Positions 8,804 to 17,699 of a stretch of 64,000 nt of DNA are shown in pieces. Under the pieces are notes generated by a model that was not told the origin of the DNA, did no database searches, and saw only the letters and a program-made list of their open reading frames with translations. Origin of the DNA: Nitrosarchaeum sp. (GTDB taxonomy: Archaea > Thermoproteota > Nitrososphaeria > Nitrososphaerales > Nitrosopumilaceae). Each line of letters starts with the position of its first letter. The first letter of the stretch is position 1. The stretch is from assembly GCA_025699025.1 (NCBI GenBank), contig JAILWJ010000003.1:340192-404191 (forward strand). The letters are read 5' to 3'. The translations under genes were made by a program, and so were the position numbers.

Positions 8804-10195
8804 TCAATTAACAGATCTTGGAACTAGTTTTCCATGTCCAACTTTGCCAATCACTTGAAAGTCTTCTGCAACTACTTCTCCCCTAACAATAGTTTTTACA
8901 GGCCATCCTTTGAGGTTTCTTCCTTCATAAACAATGTAATCAGAAAACCCACCAAACAGATCATTAGATACTTTGTTTTCTTTTTTCAAATCAATCAGTA
9001 CAACATCAGCATCTGAATTTTTTTCTATAGTTCCTTTTTGTGGATACATGCCAAAAATCTTTGCGGCATTTTGACTTGTAAATTTTACAAATTGCTCCAA
9101 GCTTATTCTGTTTTTGTTTACTCCTTCACTAAGCAAAATTGGAATAACTGTCCCTATACCTGGAAAACCGGCTAATGCACTCCAAACATCATCCCCGCCA
9201 AGTTTCAGTTTGAGTCTGTTTGCCACATGATCCGTTCCTATGGTATCAATGAGGTTGTGGGATAATGCAGTCCAAACTGCTTTGTTGTCTCTTTCTGTAC
9301 GGATGGGAGGCATTACTTTGGCAAGATATCCATTTTGTTTTTCATATGATAATGTCATATAATGTGGGCAAGTTTCTACAAAAATTTTGGTTCCAAGCTT
9401 TCTTTCCTCATCAATTTGGTGTAAGGCTCTTTCTGAGCCAATATGTACAAAGTAAATTACACAGTCATAGGTTCGTCCATATTTGCATACAGTTTTGATT
9501 GCCTTGGCTTCAAATTCAGGTGAACGGCTTTCAGACCATGCAGAAAGACCGTCTTGTTTTTTTTCTTTGGCTTTCTTGATTCCACATGCGCATGATTCAT
9601 AATCTTCTGCATGTACCAATACAGGACATTTCAATGAAGCTGCTTTTCTTACGGTATTCTCGACAATTTTTTCATTGACATCAACTTCTGCTTCAACAAG
9701 ATTAGAAGAATATGGTGGCATGTCCATATAGACATGTCCAACTTCCCCTCCAAGATTCATGTAAATTTTAAAAGAGGTGATGCCATTATCAACACAGAAC
9801 TTCATTTCATCAATTTGTTGCGGCGTAAATATTGAAGCATGTATCGCATAATCCACATAATGGTATTTTGCCATTGCTTCAAGCTGTTCCCGTAGAGTTT
9901 TTTGGAATGAATTTCCAAGTCTTAACATCCTCATCATAGTTGTAATTCCACCAATTGCTGCTGCATGTGACTCAGTTTTTGCAGCTTCATTTATGGGAGA
10001 ATAAACTCCATAATGAACATGGGTATCAATTGGTCCCGGTACAGAAATGAGCCCATTTCCATCAATTGTATTATCACATGAAGGAGTGTCATGAGTTAAT
10101 CCAACAATTTTGCCATCATCAATTATTATGTTCTTGTCAATCATTCCGTGTGGTAATATAACATGAGAGTTTTTAATCAGAGTATCATAGGTCAT
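8804..10195 (-). CDS. Cyclic amidohydrolase (dihydropyrimidinase/hydantoinase/dihydroorotase family)
   Basis: TIM-barrel metal-dependent amidohydrolase of 463 residues. The metal site shows PGPIDTHVHYG, the carbamylated lysine TSFKIYMNLG, PVLVHAEDYE and YFVHIGSERAL, and the last Asp is in IGTDHVANR. Length and the KIYMN segment favour the D-hydantoinase/allantoinase branch over short dihydroorotases. No pyrimidine genes flank it, so the substrate is open. A TATA-like AATAATAAA lies about 28 nt before the ATG. Confidence 0.88.
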   Translation of the reverse strand: MTYDTLIKNSHVILPHGMIDKNIIIDDGKIVGLTHDTPSCDNTIDGNGLISVPGPIDTHVHYGVYSPINEAAKTESHAAAIGGITTMMRMLRLGNSFQKTLREQLEAMAKYHYVDYAIHASIFTPQQIDEMKFCVDNGITSFKIYMNLGGEVGHVYMDMPPYSSNLVEAEVDVNEKIVENTVRKAASLKCPVLVHAEDYESCACGIKKAKEKKQDGLSAWSESRSPEFEAKAIKTVCKYGRTYDCVIYFVHIGSERALHQIDEERKLGTKIFVETCPHYMTLSYEKQNGYLAKVMPPIRTERDNKAVWTALSHNLIDTIGTDHVANRLKLKLGGDDVWSALAGFPGIGTVIPILLSEGVNKNRISLEQFVKFTSQNAAKIFGMYPQKGTIEKNSDADVVLIDLKKENKVSNDLFGGFSDYIVYEGRNLKGWPVKTIVRGEVVAEDFQVIGKVGHGKLVPRSVN

Positions 10196-10314
10196 CTGAT
10201 ATTTTTTAGGTTTGCAGTTTATTATTCGTTAAGAAGAATAGGTGATTTACGTACCATCAGAAGACATCCAATAAAAGGTAAAGATGTCTTGTAGTGATGT
10301 TTTGATTTGCAGAA
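10196..10314. other. Intergenic region with 8-bp hairpin
   Basis: It holds the promoter of the minus-strand amidohydrolase near 10219-10228 and a perfect inverted repeat, AAGACATC (10261-10268) and GATGTCTT (10283-10290), with a 14-nt loop. The hairpin lies 25 nt after the stop of the E1 fusion gene and could end or protect that transcript. There is no clear T-run. Confidence 0.4.
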
Positions 10315-11655
10315 CTAGAGGTTTGCAGATAATGTCTTTTTGCCAAGCAGTTCGTTGTATAATGATACTGCCTCTTGTTCGTCTTTCGGGCCTACAACCA
10401 CTGCAGATCCCTTTTTCATAAAACTTACAGACATTTCATTTGTCCTCATTGATAGTCCCAGTTCGCCCTGATTCTCTACCAAAAACCCCTTTTGCTTTGC
10501 AATGTCTGTTACCATGCCAACATCAAGATCAAACGTACTAGTTGGCGTAATTGAAAATGTCCTTTTTCCGCGATTCCTGCCGCACAATTCCTCTAGAATT
10601 AGCTCCTCTTTAACAGACTCTTCCTGTTTTCCGGAACCGCATACAGGACATTCTTCTGCCCTAAAGGTACGGGTTGTGGTAAAGTCCAGATTCTCAATAT
10701 CAATATGCAGAATTTTATCAGACAGACTAGGCTTTTTGCCCATGATTACCTTTACTGCCTCTGCAACCTCTATTCCACCAACAATGGACAGTATTGAAGG
10801 ATGCACTCCTTCAATGCTACACGTAGGCATGGTATCTTCGTTTAAATCTGGAAACATGCAAAAATAGCACGCGCTGGTTTTTGGAATGATGGTAAACACT
10901 TGGCCGGATACTCCTACTGCAGCTCCCGTAACAAACGGAATTCCAAACTTTACACATGCTTTGTTTAGTGCATATCGTGCATTGACGCTATCTAATGCAT
11001 CTACTACTACGTCACATCCTTCAACTACCTCAAGCGCAGTGTATTCATTTACAGATATTGCAAGAGCCTCTATCTTGCAGTCAGGGTTTAGCTTTTGCAG
11101 TTTCTTTGCAGCAACTTCGACTTTGACCTGACCAACGTCATCTTCATCAAACATCGTTTGTCTGTGCAGATTTGATAATTCAATTACGTCTCTGTCAACA
11201 ATACGTAGTGTACCAACTCCCATTGCCGCAAGCCGTGATGTTATTGGGTTGCCAAGGCCACCAGTTCCAACAACACATATCTTTGCGTTTTTTAGTTTCA
11301 ATTGGCCAGTATAGCCAATCTCCTCAAGCATCACCTGTCGTGAGAACTTGTCAAGCTCCTTTTTTGTAAGTTCCCCAGATCCACCTGCAACTGCAGGTAA
11401 AATATACACCTCGTCTCCGTCATTGAGTGCAGTCTCCATGCCGCCAGAAAACTTGGCGTTCTTGCCGTTGATGTAAATGTTAATCAAAGATCGTGGAGTG
11501 CCGTCTCCTTCCAATACACGTCGCTTAAAGTCATCACCCATCACTTGAGATATTTTTGCAAATGCATCCTGCAGGTTTGATGCAGTTATTGGAGTTTTTT
11601 TCTCACCGCCTCCAGAATTTAGTACTGACGGAATTGTAAATGTAATATTTGCCAT
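10315..11655 (-). CDS. MoaD/ThiS-like domain fused to ThiF/MoeB/E1-type adenylyltransferase
   Basis: 446 residues in three parts. Residues 1-92 look like a MoaD-type ubiquitin fold: LQDAFAKISQVMG, RSLINIYINGKN, ETALNDGDEVYILPAVAGG. Residues 95-350 are an E1-like adenylating enzyme: GTGGLGNPITSRLAAMGVG (ATP loop), VDRDVIELSNLHRQ, the paired Cys of ACYFCMFP and CPVCGSG (zinc), and PTCSIEGVHPSI with a candidate catalytic Cys. Residues 350-446 are an extra domain I do not recognise. The Gly-Gly of the carrier is internal (AVAGGSG), so it needs cleavage or works in cis. It abuts thrC directly (11655/11656), implying coupled expression. Confidence 0.88.
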   Translation of the reverse strand: MANITFTIPSVLNSGGGEKKTPITASNLQDAFAKISQVMGDDFKRRVLEGDGTPRSLINIYINGKNAKFSGGMETALNDGDEVYILPAVAGGSGELTKKELDKFSRQVMLEEIGYTGQLKLKNAKICVVGTGGLGNPITSRLAAMGVGTLRIVDRDVIELSNLHRQTMFDEDDVGQVKVEVAAKKLQKLNPDCKIEALAISVNEYTALEVVEGCDVVVDALDSVNARYALNKACVKFGIPFVTGAAVGVSGQVFTIIPKTSACYFCMFPDLNEDTMPTCSIEGVHPSILSIVGGIEVAEAVKVIMGKKPSLSDKILHIDIENLDFTTTRTFRAEECPVCGSGKQEESVKEELILEELCGRNRGKRTFSITPTSTFDLDVGMVTDIAKQKGFLVENQGELGLSMRTNEMSVSFMKKGSAVVVGPKDEQEAVSLYNELLGKKTLSANL

Positions 11656-12894
11656 TTAACTTACTACCGCCGAGATTTCATTAATGTCTGCCTTCATTAT
11701 TTTTGGCTTTTGCAAAACTTCCATGATCGATTCTGTTGCCTTGAGACCGTTTCCAGTAACATAGCAGACTACTTTGTCATTTTTGTCAATCTTGCCCTGT
11801 TCTATCATCTTTTGCAGTACTGCAACAGATACCCCACCTGCAGGCTCCGTAAATACGCCTTCGGTCTTTGCCAAAAGAAGTATTGCATCAAGTATCTCCT
11901 TGTTGTTGCATTCTTCTGCAAACCCGTTGTACTGTGCCAGTCTCTTCAGCACGTATCGCCCATCTCCAGGATCACCTATTGCAAGACTCTTTGCTATGGT
12001 ATCAGGATGCTCCACTGGAATTACCTCTTTTGATTTTCTCTTGAATGCATCAACTACTGGGGCGCATCCATGTGGCTGTGCTGCAATCATGTGCATATTT
12101 GCAACATTGCCAAGAAGAGATACTGTCTGCAGCTCCTCAAATCCCTTGCAAATTGCATTGAGCATTGCACCGCTTCCAACGGGAACAACCAGATGGTCAG
12201 GTACTTGCCATCCAAGCTGTTCTGCTACTTCATATGCCAAAGTTTTTGATCCTTCGACATAGTGGGAACGCATGTTAATGTTTACAATTCCAATTCCCTT
12301 GGAATCGCCAATCTGTGCAGCTATTCTGTTTGCATCATCATATGTCCCATCCACAGCGATATAGTTTGCACCATATGACAACGCCTGAGTGATCTTTGCC
12401 ATCTCTATGTTGCTTGGCGCAAACACATGACATGGAAAACCACCTTTTGCGGCGTGTGCTGCAGTTGCTGATGCCAGGTTGCCAGTTGATGCACATCCAA
12501 CTGCCGACAAGCCAAACTCTTTTGCCTTTGATACTGCAACACCGGCAGGTCTGTCCTTAAATGAGAATGTAGGATTGACTGAATCGTTTTTGATGTACAG
12601 ATTATTCAACCCAAGTTTCTTTCCCAGATTATCGGCTTTTGTAAGTGGGGTCATGCCAGCATCAATGCTGACAATGTTTGACTTGTTTTCAATTGGCAAT
12701 AATTCAAAATATCTCCAGTATGTATTTTCACGATTTGAAAAAGTGTCTCTAGTAATTGATGGAAAATTATACTTTACATCAAGCGGTCCAAAGCAGTCAT
12801 CACAGATATACTTGAATGTCGACTCGTACTCTTTTTTGCACTCCCTACACTGTAATGATGTCCTAGCCAAGATCATTTCCTCCTTTTGTATCAT
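11656..12894 (-). CDS. thrC: Threonine synthase (PLP-dependent)
   Basis: Converts O-phosphohomoserine to threonine, or a related PLP beta/gamma replacement. The N-terminal zinc ribbon is QCRECKKEYE with YICDDCFGPL. The PLP lysine lies in NPTFSFKDRPAGVAVSKA, followed by GCASTGNLASATAAHAAKGG and a phosphate loop VPVGSGAMLNAI. 412 residues is normal for archaeal ThrC. The start is ATG at 12894; an ATG six codons later lies just behind GGAGGAA but too close for ideal spacing. The partnership with the carrier-E1 fusion downstream raises an alternative sulfur-transfer role. Confidence 0.9.
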   Translation of the reverse strand: MIQKEEMILARTSLQCRECKKEYESTFKYICDDCFGPLDVKYNFPSITRDTFSNRENTYWRYFELLPIENKSNIVSIDAGMTPLTKADNLGKKLGLNNLYIKNDSVNPTFSFKDRPAGVAVSKAKEFGLSAVGCASTGNLASATAAHAAKGGFPCHVFAPSNIEMAKITQALSYGANYIAVDGTYDDANRIAAQIGDSKGIGIVNINMRSHYVEGSKTLAYEVAEQLGWQVPDHLVVPVGSGAMLNAICKGFEELQTVSLLGNVANMHMIAAQPHGCAPVVDAFKRKSKEVIPVEHPDTIAKSLAIGDPGDGRYVLKRLAQYNGFAEECNNKEILDAILLLAKTEGVFTEPAGGVSVAVLQKMIEQGKIDKNDKVVCYVTGNGLKATESIMEVLQKPKIMKADINEISAVVS

Positions 12895-13088
12895 ACATAA
12901 AAAATCCTAATATCAAGTTAAGTAATACTTAATTTTATTGAATAAAAATATAATGAAGTTTTCTGCCAATATTTACAAAAAACCAAAGAGATTAGGAGGT
13001 TTTCGCTTAGAAATTGATGAAAATCATATATTTTGTAGTTTTTTCATAAATGAGCAAGGTTTTTAGTTATTTTATAAAAAATTATACC
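12895..13088. other. Divergent intergenic region
   Basis: AT-rich region carrying the promoters of thrC (minus) and the membrane protein (plus). A 37-codon ORF (12953-13066, plus) begins MKFSANIYKKPKRLGGF, but nothing independent supports it. Confidence 0.35.
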
Positions 13089-13670
13089 ATGAACTCCACC
13101 AAGGTTGGAATTGTTGCAGTCATTGGAATTGTTGCAGTTATAGTTGCAATGGCTTTGCTCTCATCTCAGAATTCTAGTTCGATGGAGGTGGAGGATGTTT
13201 TGGACAAGGAGCTAAGACCAGAAGAAGAAATCTCGCCAGAAGTGCAAGAAAAGCTAGACGATATCGAAAATACTGCAGAAGAGTTGGAGTACAGTCCAAA
13301 GCCAAGAGAATGGGTTACATCGGGGCCATTTCAGATTGATCGCAGCAAGTATGTCCTAGGTGAAAAAATATTTCTGGTGATTGGCGGGCTTGGCTTCCAA
13401 GAAAAGGGTCAGGTCGCATTTCTCAGGCCGCTAAATGACACACATTATTCTGTATACCAGACAATTCCATTTGACGGTGCACAGAAAAATGCATTCAACT
13501 ATTACATTCAACCCCAATTATCAAAGACAAGAGGATTGTGCAGCATGGATGATATTGTGGGAAACTGGACAGTTGTGTTTAGAGGAACAGACTATCCAAA
13601 CATCAAGTTTGAGATAACAGATAAGATTCTTCCAGGCGATGAGGAAGGCTACAGCACGCCAGTCTGTTAG
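13089..13670 (+). CDS. Membrane-anchored extracytoplasmic protein, unknown function
   Basis: About 193 residues from the ATG at 13089; an in-frame ATG at 13050 would add 13 residues, but the hydrophobic segment then starts less naturally. Residues 4-22 (KVGIVAVIGIVAVIVAMALL) form one transmembrane or signal-anchor segment. An acidic linker follows, then a domain with SGPFQIDRSKYVLGEKIFLV and NWTVVFRGTDYPNIKFEI. That pattern resembles the immunoglobulin-like exported domains common in this phylum, where proteins begin after the anchor with a ranked phrase of the type PFxIDRxxYxLGE. The specific role is unknown. Confidence 0.8.
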   Translation: MNSTKVGIVAVIGIVAVIVAMALLSSQNSSSMEVEDVLDKELRPEEEISPEVQEKLDDIENTAEELEYSPKPREWVTSGPFQIDRSKYVLGEKIFLVIGGLGFQEKGQVAFLRPLNDTHYSVYQTIPFDGAQKNAFNYYIQPQLSKTRGLCSMDDIVGNWTVVFRGTDYPNIKFEITDKILPGDEEGYSTPVC

Positions 13671-13997
13671 TCATTTTAGGTTGTGATGAAAGCACACTTG
13701 TTCTCCGGTATGGCATGCAGGACCAGATGGCTCGACAAGATAGATGATCGCATCAGAGTCACAGTCAACCAATATCTCTTTTATTTTCTGGGTGTTGCCA
13801 GACTCTTCTCCTTTCATCCATAGCTTGTTTCTAGAGCGGCTCCAAAACCAAGAATTGCCGGTTTTTTTTGCAAGTTCCAGAGACTCTTTGTTGGTGTATG
13901 CTAGTGTAAGAACATCTTTGGTGTATGCATCCTGAACAATCACGGGAATCAGACCGCCATTTTTTTCAAAATCAATGTCATCAATTGTTTTTTGCAT
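13671..13997 (-). CDS. hisI: Phosphoribosyl-AMP cyclohydrolase
   Basis: Third step of histidine synthesis. The 108-residue protein has QDAYTKDVLTLAYTNKESL, WFWSRSRNKLWMKGEESGNT, the metal-binding DCDSDAIIYLVE and the end PACHTGEQVCFHH, with the three zinc cysteines and histidines. No HisE (pyrophosphohydrolase) domain is fused, unlike bacterial HisIE. It is the last gene of the his operon, 22 nt after hisF. Confidence 0.95.
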   Translation of the reverse strand: MQKTIDDIDFEKNGGLIPVIVQDAYTKDVLTLAYTNKESLELAKKTGNSWFWSRSRNKLWMKGEESGNTQKIKEILVDCDSDAIIYLVEPSGPACHTGEQVCFHHNLK

Positions 13998-14019
13998 ATC
14001 TTAGAGTCAAAATAATGTC

Positions 14020-14823
14020 TTATAACCTTACAGGGATTTTCTTTTCCTTTAGATGCTTCTTTACTCCCTTTACTCCGTGCGTCTCATAGTGAAATATAGA
14101 TGCGGCAAGAGCGGCATCAACATTTGATTTTTCAAACACGTCAACCATGTCATCAGGCTTACCGCATCCGCCAGATGCAATTACAGGTATTGACACAGCG
14201 TCAACTATAGACCTTGTAAGCAATATGTCATACCCGTCCTTTGTCCCGTCTTTGTCAATACTAGTCAGGAGAATTTCCCCTGCACCAAGTCTTTCTGCTT
14301 CTTTTGCCCACGATACGGCATCAATTCCGGTTCCCTGTTTGCCGCCATAGATGAATACCTCGTACCAGAACTGCTTGCCGTTCTCAGAAAACACGGTTAC
14401 CCCGCCCTTTACGGAATAATTCCTCTTGGCATCAATTGCAACTACAACACACTGCCTTCCAAACAAATCCATCAACTCGGTTACCACATGTGGGTTTTTT
14501 ATTGCACCAGTATTGATGCCTACCTTATCGGCGCCGTTTAGCAAGATATTTCTTGCATCCTCCATGGACTTGACGCCACCACCCACAGTAAAGGGAATGT
14601 CAATTACGTATGCAACCTTTCTTACTAGATCCTTTATTGTCTTTCTTTGTTCATCTGATGCAGTAATATCCAAAAATACAAGCTCGTCTGCTCCCTCATC
14701 GCTATACTTTTTTGCAAGCTCAACCGGATCTCCTGCATCCTTTATTGACTCAAAGTGCAGTCCCTTGACAACACGACCGTCTTTTACGTCAAGGCATGGA
14801 ATGATTCGTTTTGTAAGAGTCAT
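14020..14823 (-). CDS. hisF: Imidazole glycerol phosphate synthase, cyclase subunit
   Basis: Closes the imidazole ring using ammonia from HisH. The (beta/alpha)8 barrel opens [16 protein letters not shown] with the catalytic Asp. It also has [30 protein letters not shown] (second Asp) and [13 protein letters not shown]. The 267-residue length is normal. Its ATG overlaps the hisA stop by 4 nt. Confidence 0.96.
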   Translation of the reverse strand: MTLTKRIIPCLDVKDGRVVKGLHFESIKDAGDPVELAKKYSDEGADELVFLDITASDEQRKTIKDLVRKVAYVIDIPFTVGGGVKSMEDARNILLNGADKVGINTGAIKNPHVVTELMDLFGRQCVVVAIDAKRNYSVKGGVTVFSENGKQFWYEVFIYGGKQGTGIDAVSWAKEAERLGAGEILLTSIDKDGTKDGYDILLTRSIVDAVSIPVIASGGCGKPDDMVDVFEKSNVDAALAASIFHYETHGVKGVKKHLKEKKIPVRL

Positions 14824-15521
14824 ACTGACTTGGCCTCCTGTATTGTAATCTTGTTTTCATAAAGAGCCTTTCCGAGTATCACGCCAAAGGCATTTTTTTC
14901 CTTGACACTTACCACATCATGCACATTTGATATTCCACCGCTTGCAATGACATTTACCTTTAAATCGCATGCTTGCTCCAAAAATTTCAAGTCAGGTCCC
15001 TGTAGCGTTCCATCACGATTTACATTTGTCAAGAGAAATTCCGTGAATCCCATATCCAAAAATTCCTTGATTGCACTGATTAGCTGTATACCGGTACCGT
15101 CCTGCCATCCATGGATTACAATCTGACCATCCTTGTGATCAACTGATATGACCACTTTCTCAGGGCCCAAATCTGCTAGTATATTTCCTAATAGAGCCTT
15201 ATCCTTAAAGGCCAACGTACCAATCACAATTCTATCAGATATCTTTGCAACATCATAGATGAGGGATTTGTTTCGCAGGCCGCCGGCAACCTCTACTGGG
15301 ATTGATATATCATCTAGGATTTTCTTGATTATTGACATGTTGCTTCCAACCCCAAGTGTTGCGTCAAGGTCCACCAGATGAAGCATGTCCGCACCATTTG
15401 CCTGCCATCTCCTTGCGATTTCAACAGGATCATCGCTGTATACTGTCTTTTGTTTTGGATCTCCCTTGTATAGTCTGACTACCTGCCCGTTCATTAGATC
15501 AATTGCTGGGATTATCTTCAT
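14820..15521 (-). CDS. hisA: ProFAR isomerase
   Basis: Isomerises phosphoribosylformimino-AICAR-P. The barrel opens IIPAIDLMNGQVVRLYKGD, with LHLVDLDATLG, VEVAGGLRNKSLI and TLQGPDLKF; the Asp of AIDL and of TNVNRDGT form the catalytic pair. 233 residues, 4-nt overlaps on both sides (hisH upstream, hisF downstream). Confidence 0.95.
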   Translation of the reverse strand: MKIIPAIDLMNGQVVRLYKGDPKQKTVYSDDPVEIARRWQANGADMLHLVDLDATLGVGSNMSIIKKILDDISIPVEVAGGLRNKSLIYDVAKISDRIVIGTLAFKDKALLGNILADLGPEKVVISVDHKDGQIVIHGWQDGTGIQLISAIKEFLDMGFTEFLLTNVNRDGTLQGPDLKFLEQACDLKVNVIASGGISNVHDVVSVKEKNAFGVILGKALYENKITIQEAKSV

Positions 15522-16123
15522 CGCTTACACACATCAAGAAAGTTCTTTATCATTATTTTTCCAACAGAGCCGGACTTTTCAGGGTGAAATTGTGTTCCAA
15601 AAAAATTATCCTGCTCGACCACTGCTGGGACCTTGATACCATAGTCAGACTCGGCAGTAACTACATCACTTAATCGTGGTTGGACTCGATACGAGTGGAC
15701 AAAGTATGCCCATGAGCCATTTTCCACTCCTTCCAGTATTTTTCCAGGTCTTTTGATCTCAAGGTCATTCCACCCCATGTGCGGCACTTTCATTGATGAT
15801 GGAAGAATTATCACATCGCCATCCATCACGCCAAGACCTTGTTCCTTTCCCTCCTCGCTTTTTTCAAAAAACATCTCCATGCCAAGACATATTCCAAGAA
15901 CAGGTGTATCTTGCACAAAATCCCTAAACCCAGTCTTTGATGATTTGGTTATGCTCTTTATGGCAGGATCAAAGTTGCCAACACCAGGCAACAGTACACC
16001 AGAGTAGTCATTTGGTTTGTCAAAGTCTGTAATCACATCAACTGTTGCACCAGCTTTTTCAACAGAGTTTTTCAGGCTGAATATGTTTCCGGCACCATAA
16101 TCGAAAATTGCTACCTTGACCAT
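15518..16123 (-). CDS. hisH: Imidazole glycerol phosphate synthase, glutamine amidotransferase subunit
   Basis: Supplies ammonia to HisF. The chain opens [19 protein letters not shown], the nucleophile elbow is PVLGICLGMEMFF and the His-Glu pair is TQFHPEKSGS. I place the start at the ATG at 16123, whose A is the last base of the hisB stop (TGATG). A longer frame to 16177 adds only 18 basic residues that overlap hisB. 201 residues is normal for HisH. Confidence 0.95.
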   Translation of the reverse strand: MVKVAIFDYGAGNIFSLKNSVEKAGATVDVITDFDKPNDYSGVLLPGVGNFDPAIKSITKSSKTGFRDFVQDTPVLGICLGMEMFFEKSEEGKEQGLGVMDGDVIILPSSMKVPHMGWNDLEIKRPGKILEGVENGSWAYFVHSYRVQPRLSDVVTAESDYGIKVPAVVEQDNFFGTQFHPEKSGSVGKIMIKNFLDVCKR

Positions 16124-16713
16124 CACATTGTACCTTTTGTACTTGGAATGCCTTTTTGTTTTTTGTCGTGTGAACAAGCCGTCCTGAATGCAACTGCAAG
16201 TGACTTTATTGCAGCCTCTACCTTGTGGTGATCGTTTTCCCCATACTTTACAGTAAGGTGAATGCAGCCGTTAAGATTCTGCAGTAATGATTGGAAAAAG
16301 TGCTCCAGATCTTCTCTTGAGATATCTTCAATTTTGTTTCGTTTGATTGATAATGTCAGTTTCCAAAAAGGCCTCTTGACAAGATCAATTGATGCCTCTG
16401 CAAGAGATTCATCCATTGGCACTGATGCATAGCTAAATCGTGTTATTCCACTTCTGTTTCCAAGTGCCTTGTCAATTGCAAGTCCGATTGTTATTGCAGT
16501 GTCTTCAATCAAGTGATGCTCTATTTTGTCATTTGATTTTGCAGTTACTGTAAGATCCATCATACCGTGCTTTCCAAATGCAGTAATCAGGTGATCAAGA
16601 AAGTTTATGCCGGTTTTAATGCTGGTCTTGCCGGTACCGTCTAAATTGACAGAGACGGAGACTGTTGTCTCCTTGGTGCTACGGTTGACTTTACCAATTC
16701 TTTCTTTAGTCAT
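16123..16713 (-). CDS. hisB: Imidazoleglycerol-phosphate dehydratase
   Basis: Manganese enzyme of the sixth step. 196 residues with the metal motifs [29 protein letters not shown] and [18 protein letters not shown]. It is a stand-alone dehydratase with no phosphatase half, so histidinol-phosphatase must be a separate protein; the HAD gene just upstream in the operon is the candidate. Confidence 0.96.
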   Translation of the reverse strand: MTKERIGKVNRSTKETTVSVSVNLDGTGKTSIKTGINFLDHLITAFGKHGMMDLTVTAKSNDKIEHHLIEDTAITIGLAIDKALGNRSGITRFSYASVPMDESLAEASIDLVKRPFWKLTLSIKRNKIEDISREDLEHFFQSLLQNLNGCIHLTVKYGENDHHKVEAAIKSLAVAFRTACSHDKKQKGIPSTKGTM

Positions 16714-16730
16714 AAGAGATGTAACTTGAG

Positions 16731-17699
16731 TTATTCTAAATTTAAGACATTCGGAATCAGATCAATTGAATCTAAAATAATCTGGGCTCCATTTTGCTCA
16801 AACATCCTGAGTTTGTTCTGGGGATCCTTGCTTGTGCCAATGATTCCGCAAAATGTTGTGTTATGACCTAGTTTAGTTGCCTTTTTTGCCATGATCAGAT
16901 CCTCCATAGAGTCACCAACATAGATTACATTCTTGCATTTCATGCCAGTAATTGCACGAACCAACGACGTGGGGTTGGGTTTTGCAAGTTCTCGCGGTTC
17001 ATCCTCCAAGAATGCAGAATTTGACAGGTCAAACTTTGAAAACAAACTTCCAAGTGAGAACTTTACGGATTCCCTTCCTCTTCCCGTAACCATTGCAATT
17101 TTTGTAGAAAATCTGTCTTCCAGTTTTTCTGCAAGGATTTCATTAAATATGACAACATCATTTTTAATCAACCCAGATTCAGTAAATTCCGAGTCACTTC
17201 CAAAGAGTTTTCTGTATAGTTCCGGTCCATAAAAGATCTTGTCAAATATTTTGTACAGTGGGTTTGTCGTGTGAGGTCCAGGGTAGGATAAAGCTTGTTT
17301 TATTTGCGCAATGTCAGAGATTTTTTGTAGGTATTTTTCTACAGACTTGATGCCAGTAGAATCAGAATGTTCAATTGTCTCAAATACAAAGTCACGTTGA
17401 TCCTTACCAAGATTCTTTGCTGCAACAATTGACAATATTACAGCATATGTCAGATCAACCTCGTCATTAAAACCACCAGTTGATTTGAATCCGTCAATTA
17501 TCTGCGAATCAACTTGAATTCCGTCAGTTATTTTTGCAATGTTTTCCAGTACATACTGGGTCGTTTTGATAATTGTCAGGTCATATGACTTTGTAATGTC
17601 AATTAATACCCCATCACAGTCAAATATTATTCCATCACTTTTTTTTATTGTTTGAAGAATGGAATCATCAATATAGATTCCATTATCTAGTGCAGTCAT
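16731..17699 (-). CDS. HAD-superfamily phosphatase in the his operon (candidate histidinol-phosphatase)
   Basis: 322 residues. HAD motif I is [13 protein letters not shown] (nucleophile Asp near residue 28), motif II is [13 protein letters not shown] and motif IV is [11 protein letters not shown], so catalysis should be intact. A large insert (about residues 50-190) forms the cap. It overlaps hisC by 4 nt and is followed by hisB 17 nt later. No HisN, HisJ or bifunctional HisB is present, so position predicts histidinol-phosphate dephosphorylation. That assignment is inference. Confidence 0.87.
   Translation of the reverse strand: MTALDNGIYIDDSILQTIKKSDGIIFDCDGVLIDITKSYDLTIIKTTQYVLENIAKITDGIQVDSQIIDGFKSTGGFNDEVDLTYAVILSIVAAKNLGKDQRDFVFETIEHSDSTGIKSVEKYLQKISDIAQIKQALSYPGPHTTNPLYKIFDKIFYGPELYRKLFGSDSEFTESGLIKNDVVIFNEILAEKLEDRFSTKIAMVTGRGRESVKFSLGSLFSKFDLSNSAFLEDEPRELAKPNPTSLVRAITGMKCKNVIYVGDSMEDLIMAKKATKLGHNTTFCGIIGTSKDPQNKLRMFEQNGAQIILDSIDLIPNVLNLE

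Noticed and set aside
12953-13066. 37-codon ORF starting MKFSANIYKKPKRLGG
   Set aside because: No motif, overlaps an alternative upstream start of the next gene, and chance ORFs of this size are common.
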